Assembly: GCA_907164885.2 (NCBI GenBank)
Contig: OU015496.1
Coordinates: forward strand, 105,524,315 to 105,588,314
Source: Dolomedes plantarius
Lineage: Eukaryota; Arthropoda; Arachnida; Araneae; Dolomedidae
Length of the DNA: 64,000 nt
Direction of reading: 5' to 3'
The notes below the pieces were generated by a model. It did not search any database. It had not been told where the DNA came from and saw only the letters and a list, made by a program, of their open reading frames with translations. How positions within the stretch are numbered: the stretch's first letter is position 1; every line of letters begins with the position of its first letter. Positions 57,775 to 64,000 of this stretch are shown piece after piece. Position numbers and translations under genes: made by a program.

Positions 57775-57977
57775 GGCCTTCGATTCTCCACTGATTCTCC
57801 CGAACACAATGGAATTCCTCTCCCGAAATCTCTGGATCCGCTAAGTTGAACAAACGAAATCATATTTTTTTTAAAGAGATACGCAAATTCATTTGCTTTC
57901 GCTTGCAAAATCGGTCCGCTTAGGGGAATATTGGCACTCCTTTGAATCTTAAACCATTGCAAAAGAGCTTCTTTCAT
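57775..57977 (-). pseudogene. Tigger-like transposase, CENP-B-type helix-turn-helix remnant
   Basis: From 57,977 on the minus strand: KEALLQWFKIQRSANIPLSG, then PILQAKANEFAYLFK. The ALLxWFxxQRSxNIPxSGPxLQxKA pattern is the second CENP-B/Tc5-type DNA-binding domain of pogo/Tigger transposases. The frame decays after SRDFGRG and meets the SINE. Confidence 0.8.
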
Positions 57978-58711
57978 GTTAGCATGCGGACTTTTTCGAA
58001 GTTTCGAATTTTAGTCTGTTTTTTTTTTTTTAGATAAAAAATTGATAAAATGGTTGAAGAACAACGTGCTGCTGCTTCCCAATGAACATGTTCTTATAAG
58101 CGATTTATTTTTCCAGAAACAAATTAATTTTAAGTCACTAAAAGCGATATGTTCTTATTAACGATGTTATTATAACCGGATTTTATATCCATCATTACAC
58201 ATGAGAACTGGCCGGGAACTAATAATTCCGTTCTTTTAAGCGATGTTTTTATAACCGGTGTTCTTATAAACAGTTTTTACTGTATTTTGTTTTTGCTTAA
58301 ACCAGCCAGTGAGTATACTAGGTTCATGGCTTGGTAAAATTTAGCTTTTCATTATAATATGGTTTGTAAGTATGGAGTAAATGCATTGACATATATAATT
58401 TTTAACCTGGATTCCTAACATTATGTAGTAATTTCATCAATATTGTAGGAATAGTCATTATCCAATTCAACTTTTCAATTCTATTAAACATTTAAATTTT
58501 GGAATCAGAGTCAAACTTCTCTTTAAGCTCTATTCCTGATCAGAAACATATTCAAAGAAAAAGATTCACATCTAAATGTTCCTCAAAAGTAGCAGTAATT
58601 TAATTATATTTCTTTAAAAAATTAGTATCATTATGAAAAAGAGTTGCAGAATACATCATAATTTTCACATTTTGTTTAATCAAATTAAACATTGATAAAT
58701 CTTTGTTATTA

Positions 58712-58945
58712 TGGGAATTTAGTCACACAGAGTAAAAATAGCAGCAGAGTAGTAGCAAAACATTTAATAGGTCTAAGGCACATTTTCACAGAACATAACA
58801 CAGAAACGTCTTACAGCGAACATTATTCTCTTTCTGCTACCGCTCACAGAGTGTTACCATACAGGGGAATAAAATGATGACGTCATAATTAACATGTGTG
58901 CACACGCATGCCATAAGGAAAGACAATGAACGTTGTTTTCCAACA
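58712..58945 (-). repeat. Copia 3' LTR
   Basis: Begins TGGGAATTTAG and ends TTTTCCAACA, which in element orientation gives the TG...CA ends. Contains a CRE-like TGACGTCA at 58,878-58,885. Just inside, at 58,946-58,955, ATTCCCCCTC reads on the element strand as the polypurine tract GAGGGGGAAT. Confidence 0.93.
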
Positions 58946-59187
58946 ATTCCCCCTCACAGCGTGGATTTTCTATGCAAACACGTTTTATGCATATTTCACT
59001 CAGTAAAGAAAACTTACGAAATATATGCAGATTTACATTACAAAACTTATACTTGTGAATTCAAAACTTATATAATAATGTAAACAAATTAAACAGTACA
59101 ATGTAAATACAAATAGATACATACTTAAATGCAATAAAAACACATTACATACACTAATTATTATACTGAAAAGGATACTGGATGACA

Positions 59188-62100
59188 TTAAAGATTTAAA
59201 ACACTTAATCCAATTATGTTACAACACATTTTATGCTTGTCTGCATTTAATGCCTTCGTTAAAATATCAGCAAGCATGTTTTCTGATGCTACGTATTTAA
59301 CATCAATCTCTCCATCATTAAGGACATCTCGCACAAAATGATGGTGTATATCAATCTGTTTGGTGCGAGAGTGATATACAGGGTTTCACGTCAGTTTTTG
59401 AGCAGACTGATTGTCGCACATGATGTCAGTAGGAGCTGTTACTGTTCCGGGTGAAATTTCATCTAAGAATCGTCTTAAGTGTAGAGTTTCCTTGGCAGTC
59501 TCTGTTAAAGCCATGTATTCGGCCTCGGATGTCGATAACGCTACAGTTCGTTGCTTTCTTGACTCCCAAGATATAGCACCGACGGCTTAAAAATACAACC
59601 GTTAAAGGACTTTCTGTCATTAACGTCTGATGCCCAGTCAGCATCAACATATCCAGTTAAAGGTTCTGGATTACGATGAAAACACAGTCCTTGTAATTTG
59701 GTACCTTTCAGGTATCTTAAAATTCTTTTGGCTGCTAAAGAGTGAGGTTTTCCTAGAGTGTTGTTGAACTGGCTTAAAAAGTTCACAGCATGTGTGATGT
59801 CTGGTCTAGTTGCTACTGATAAATACATTAACGATCCTATTAGTTGACGATAGGGTATGTTTTTCATTTCGGATTTTTCTTCCTCAGTTTCAGGACACAT
59901 ATCTTTAGTAAGTTTTACATTATTATCTAAAGGTGTAGACACTGCTTTTGAATCTTGCATATTAAATTTGCACAGAATATCTTCAATATACTTTTTCTGA
60001 GTAATTACAATTTTATCCTTGTTTTGCATAAATTCTATGCCTAAACAATAATGCAAATGACCCATATCTTTCATTTTAAATGTGTTGAATAATTCATCCC
60101 TAATGTATTTATAATCGTGTTCACTTTTAGTTAGAATTATTAAATCTACATACACGATAACAAATGCTTCAATTGATGATTTTGAAATATAAACTCATTT
60201 ATCCGAATTTAAAGAATCAAATTTCATTTGTTTTAATTTTTCATCCAATTTCTTAAACCATTGCCGACCAGATTGTTTTAAACCGTAAAGTGATCGTTTT
60301 AACAAACAGACTTTATCAGTATTAGATTCATTCTCAAAACATTCTGGCAATTCTATATAGATTTCTTCATTCATATCACCATTTACATATGCCATTATAA
60401 AATCTAATTGATATGCTGTGAAACCATTTTGAATTGCATACGCGATTACAGTTCTAATTGAGCTTAATCTGGCAACAGGAGAAAAGTTTTCTTCATAATC
60501 AATTCCCGGTTTTTGTGAACAGCCTTTGGCTACTAGCCTAGCTTTAAATTTTTCGATAGTTCCATCTTGTTTATATTTTGTTTTTAATACCCATTTACAA
60601 CCAATAATTTTTTTATGTTTTGGTTTTTCTACTAATTCCCATGCATTTTCATTTACTAGTGAATTATATTCACTTTTCATAGCTTCTAACCATTCCTCTT
60701 TAAATGGACCCGATATCGCTTCACTAACTGATGGGTTGTTATCCGTAGATGTAACATGCAAAATTGTTTGGGCTTTTTCTTCATCTTTCCCATGATACTG
60801 TTTATGAGGTCTTCCTCTTTGACCATCCCGTAATATTTTGGATCTACCAGCTGCAGGTGGGTCGGAAATTTGTGTTCCCCCCCTCATCAGAACATATTTC
60901 TCATGAGGGTGAATCATGCGTAATTTTCTCTTTTTCATTTTGATTTGAACTGGGAGAATCTTCAAATGGAAAAATTAGCTCTATTTCTTTGCTGTTTGGT
61001 AGATTGCTTTCAAACTCATCGATAAAACAAACATCGCGGCTTATAATAGTTTTTCTAGAATTTTTATTCCACAGGCTTTAGATAGATGGCAATATCCTAC
61101 AAATATATGTTCAGCCGATCTAGGATCAAACTTGCCTTTTGATCTCTTATTCAATACAAAACATTTTTGTCCAAATACTTTAAGATGAGACAGTTCACTT
61201 GATGCCAAGAAATACTTCGAAAGGAGTTTTGTTTTCAGTTAAACTTCTAGAGGGACACCTGTTTCGAATATAAGCAGCGCAATTAATCATTTATGCCCTA
61301 AATGTTTGCAGCAAATTGGATTGTAGTAATAAACATCTGGCCATTTCAGCCAAAGTCCTGTTCATTCGCTCTGCACGAGCATTTTGTTGTGGAGTCATGG
61401 TACTTGATTTTTCTTGCCTAATTCCGCATTGTTCAAGATATTTATTAAATTCTTCCCCTAGGTATTCTAGACCATTGTCTGTTCTCAGCGCTTTTATTTT
61501 CTTATCCAAATCGATTTTTTGACTTCGTCTTTGGTTTTTAAAAAACTAACTTCGACATAACGCGATTTGTCATCAATAAAAGTTACAAAATACCTTGAAC
61601 CAGCATGAGATGGTACAGGCATAGGACCACATAAATCAGAGTGAATAAGATTTAATAAATCAGCACTTTCATATTTTGATACTTTGGGAAATGGTCTGAC
61701 TGATTGTTTGCCTTCAATACAAATTTTGCAATCTTTTAAAGATTCATAATCATTAAAATTTAAATTTCGTACCATATTTTCAGTTTTTAATTTCTTCAAA
61801 TCATTTTCATTTAAATGTCCTAATTTAAGGTGCCATTTTTGAAAGTCACTTACCTTGGCAACAGCAGCTGTTTCGATGAAGGGTTCTATATAATAAAGAT
61901 CGCCTCTTCTGATAGCTTTCACGAGAATAGAACCGTTTGGTTCTAATATTTTAGCATACTGTTCTTTAAAAATTACAGAACGGTTGTTTGCAGCGGCCTT
62001 GGAGGTTGATATTAAATTACACTTTAGCTCCGGAACACACAGCACGTTGTTTAAAGTAAGATATGTCTTTCCGTTGTCAGTAGGTAAAGTTATAAGAATT

Positions 62101-62760
62101 TTCCCGATACCTATGACTTCAGCACTTTTATCCACAGCAAGTTGAATTCTTGAATTTTCTTGAGGATAAAATTCTGTGAGTAAATGTTTATCATTACACA
62201 TGTGGGACGTTGAGCCACTATCTAAGCACCAGGATGATGCTCGTTGAAGATTTTCTTTGCAGGCCATTGTAATTTGATCATCATAACTTGTAGCCATCAT
62301 GGAACTGTGATTTCCTTTATTTGAAGCAGCTTTTCTGTCAGATATTTTCTTTCTGCATTCGGAGGCCTTGTGACCTGGCTTGTGACAGTAATTGCACTTG
62401 AAATTTCTATAACTTCTTTCAGAAAAATTATTCCTATTGGGATATGACCGATATTTCTCATTTTTCTTCTGTTATTGAATATTCCTTTTTGTTTCTGTAC
62501 TATAGTAAGCACTTTGAGATTCAGGACATCCTTTTCCTTTTCTTGCTTCCCATTCTTCTAGGAGTTTAATTTTCAGAGCATCAGGCTTCGGTAACTCAAT
62601 TCCGTAACACTCATCTCGTGCTTCGATTGCACATCTAAAATTTTCGTAGTTTTCAGGGATACTGTAAAGAAGCAGAATCGAAAGTAGATCATCAGCGACA
62701 TCAATGTCCATTTGCTTGAGCTTGTCAACAATTTCGAAGAAGATGGTTAGTTAGGCTTCA
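59188..62760 (-). pseudogene. Copia gag-pol polyprotein, broken
   Basis: Read from the right. Gag C-terminal half: DDLLSILLLYSIPENYENFR, then a stop at 62,472, then the CCHC knuckle CNYCHKPGHKASEC in the same frame. Protease: CLDSGSTSHMCN (DSG at 62,222). Integrase: KWHLKLGHLNENDLKKL, HSDLCGPMPVPSHAG, FVTFIDDKSRYVE, then a frameshift near 61,505 and RTDNGLEYL and STMTPQQNARAERMNRT. Several breaks at 60.97-61.29 kb. Reverse transcriptase: GCKWVLKTKYKQDG, ARLVAKGCSQKPGIDY, LLKRSLYGLKQSG; a stop at 60,195; then YVDLII, where the second Asp of the YVDD active site is missing by a 3-base loss. RNase H ends with VASENMLADILTKALNADKH, stop at 59,188. The N-terminal half of gag is absent. Not functional. 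Confidence 0.9.
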
Positions 62761-62840
62761 TTAGGCTTAAGAATTCTTCGCATGGCAGTACGTCGAATCA
62801 AGATTATCATGCTACTTATAACGCAGTGAATGGCTGCTGC

Positions 62841-62858
62841 CTGGGCCCATAACCCATT
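62841..62858 (-). other. Copia primer-binding site matching the anticodon arm of tRNA-iMet
   Basis: Beside the 5' LTR the plus strand reads CTGGGCCCATAACCC, the anticodon stem-loop sequence of animal initiator Met tRNA (anticodon CAT). In element orientation this is GGGTTATGGGCCCAG two or three bases from the LTR end, complementary to the inside of the tRNA rather than its 3' end. Drosophila copia uses the same device, priming from a 5'-half tRNA fragment. Confidence 0.85.
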
Positions 62859-62859
62859 A

Positions 62860-63093
62860 TGGGAATTTAGTCACACAGAGTAAAAATAGCAGCAGAGTAG
62901 TAGCAAAACATTTAATAGGACTAAGACACATTTTCACAGAACATAACACAGAAGAGTCTTACAGCGAACATTATTCTCTTTCTGCTAACGCTCGCAGAGC
63001 ATTACCGTACAGGGGAATAAAATGATGACGTCATAATTAACATGTGTGCGCACGCATGCCTTAAGGAGAGAAAATTAACGTTGTTTTCCAACA
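62860..63093 (-). repeat. Copia 5' LTR
   Basis: Same length as the other LTR (234), TG...CA when read in element orientation. Contains TGACGTCA at 63,026-63,033. Promoter activity of the element would start here and run to the left. Confidence 0.93.
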
Positions 63094-64000
63094 GTTTATG
63101 AAATTGATATTGTTGGAGCAATTACTGTAATATTTTAACTCTGATATTCAAAAATGGTTTATTGCCTAAATTTTGAAAAATGTACTTTGGGGTGTTTAAC
63201 TACTTAAAATTAACTAATAATTTGTATGTGGGTATTGTTGGTACAGTTGATGAAGAAACATTTGCTATTGGTTTTTTTTTCTTTTATAGTCAAACCTGTT
63301 TTTGTGCAGTCTTTTTTTTATATTTGTTTATTTTTTTGTGTGCAATTTTTTTTTATTTTTTTTTATGTGGTATATGAATATGTATCGGAAAAAAAATTTA
63401 AATTATTCATTTGAAATTCTAAAAAGAGTTTTAATCGTGTATATCTGGCTATCACGACGTTTACAAGCAGCTGATCAAACAACCATCATCACAAAAAATA
63501 AATCAACTCTAATATCTTCAAGTGACGAAAGCGATTACGAACCAGTTCATCGAAAGAATATGCAAGTTTTAGACTATGACGAGTAATATCAAATTATGTA
63601 CATTTTGAAAATTTCTGCATGTGTAATTTAATTATTTATTTTGTTTTGAAAGCACTTTCTTGCTATTTCATAAAGCTTTGACATATTTTCCAAGTGAGAC
63701 TTTTTTTATGCGGTCCTTCTCCACCTCATAAAAAAAAATTTCCTTAATATGTTGTCAAAAATGATTTGTTATAGCTATTTATGAAGTTTCTTAATTTTTT
63801 TTTTTAATTTTATTTATTTTTTTCGGTCTCTATCTACCACACAAAAACATGTTTGACTGTATTTACTTTTATCAATGGGTTTGAAACTGCAATCCATGTT
63901 ACTCTGGGGGGTTGATAAGGAATAAGATCTTTCTGTAGCAAAATCTTATAAGTGGCTATTTTAATTTTGAAAGTATTCATAAAATATAAAATTCAACAGT
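63094..64000 (+). other. Continuing SETD1 intron 12; no SET exon found
   Basis: AT-rich sequence with T-rich tracts near 63,270-63,365 and 63,797-63,830. No frame encodes the expected continuation of SET (PNCYAK-like). One open stretch at 63,440-63,586 is listed separately. Confidence 0.5.
63440..63586 (+). CDS. Possible terminal coding fragment of unknown identity
   Basis: The end of an open frame reads RRLQAADQTTIITKNKSTLI, then SSSDESDYEPVHRKNMQVLD and YDE before TAA at 63,584. It is richer in CpG and G/C than the flanks and looks like an acidic protein C-terminus. Upstream in frame is low-complexity Phe-rich sequence, so a splice acceptor near 63,425-63,465 would be needed. It does not match any SETD1 C-terminus I know. 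It may be a fragment of a transposon or another gene. Confidence 0.25.
   Translation, partial: YIWLSRRLQAADQTTIITKNKSTLISSSDESDYEPVHRKNMQVLDYDE

Larger units (their letters stand above)
56706..58284 (-). mobile_element. pogo/Tigger-like transposon, deleted, with nested SINE
   Basis: Inverted repeats TACAGTAGAAATCGTTTATA at the left and, reverse-complemented, TACAGTAAAAACTGTTTATA at the right, both continuing AGAAC. The minus strand has remnants of the transposase DNA-binding and C-terminal parts (listed). The catalytic core is missing and a SINE has landed inside. Confidence 0.8.
58712..63093 (-). mobile_element. Copia (Ty1) LTR retrotransposon, inactive
   Basis: Two 234-bp direct LTRs bound a 3.9-kb interior with Gag-Pol in Copia order (zinc knuckle, protease, integrase, reverse transcriptase, RNase H) on the minus strand. 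The LTRs differ at 14 of 234 positions by eye, about 94% identity, so the insertion is moderately old. Primer site and polypurine tract are in place. The 5 bases outside (TATTA, GTTTA) do not match, so the target duplication has decayed or been lost. Only about 4.4 kb because gag is shortened and other pieces are missing. Confidence 0.93.

Noticed and set aside
58692..58877. 61-codon frame in the left LTR
   Set aside because: Lies in the LTR and has a near-copy in the other LTR; no protein pattern.
60526..60795. 89-codon plus-strand frame in the Copia element
   Set aside because: Antisense shadow of reverse transcriptase.
1..64000. Prokaryotic-style systems: operons, CRISPR arrays, toxin-antitoxin or phage modules
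   Set aside because: Spliced gene structure, eukaryotic repeats and low coding density exclude a bacterial origin; no repeat-spacer array is present.

Overview
This is eukaryotic nuclear DNA: AT-rich, with long introns between GT-AG (and one AT-AC) splice sites and many relics of cut-and-paste transposons, retroposons and simple repeats. The single clear host gene is a SETD1 (Set1/COMPASS H3K4 methyltransferase) orthologue. The Tc1-type, hAT, piggyBac and Copia relics are of kinds common in arthropods. I infer an arthropod, most likely a spider or other chelicerate, but nothing here proves the species.

Layout. 1-13.7 kb is intergenic and rich in transposon relics: a MITE near 3.5 kb, a Tc1 DD34E transposase broken by one stop at 6.05-7.08 kb, a Tc1 fragment near 11 kb and a degenerate 1.17-kb Tc1 element at 12.5-13.7 kb on the minus strand. 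It also holds three short stretches that could be unrecognised exons (2.55, 3.0-3.3 and 9.7 kb). 13.7-19.8 kb is AT-rich and almost empty. 19.9-20.6 kb is a CpG-rich patch, the best promoter candidate for the gene to its right.

SETD1 occupies about 20.3 kb to beyond the right edge on the plus strand. Two possible 5'UTR exons precede twelve coding exons at 26.59-56.55 kb, which join in phase into 1,676 codons. In order these carry a conserved N-terminus with a DPR motif, an RRM, a very long Ser/Pro-rich exon, acidic and basic low-complexity exons, a DHEY motif, the N-SET region with a WDR5-interaction (Win) motif, and the first two thirds of the SET domain, stopping at NHSC-N. The rest of SET and post-SET must lie past 64,000. 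Intron 9 looks like a minor-spliceosome (U12) AT-AC intron.

The introns are loaded with mobile DNA: three copies of one short MITE, an intact Tc1-like DD36E transposase with full inverted repeats (intron 3), hAT, pogo/Tigger and piggyBac relics, tRNA-derived SINEs with clear target duplications, a 123-bp duplicated segment flanking exon 8, and in the last intron a 4.4-kb Copia LTR retrotransposon with a tRNA-iMet anticodon-arm primer site. I see no operon, CRISPR array or novel defence system. The most unusual findings are the AT-AC intron, the local duplication, the intact DD36E element and the internal-tRNA priming site of the Copia element.
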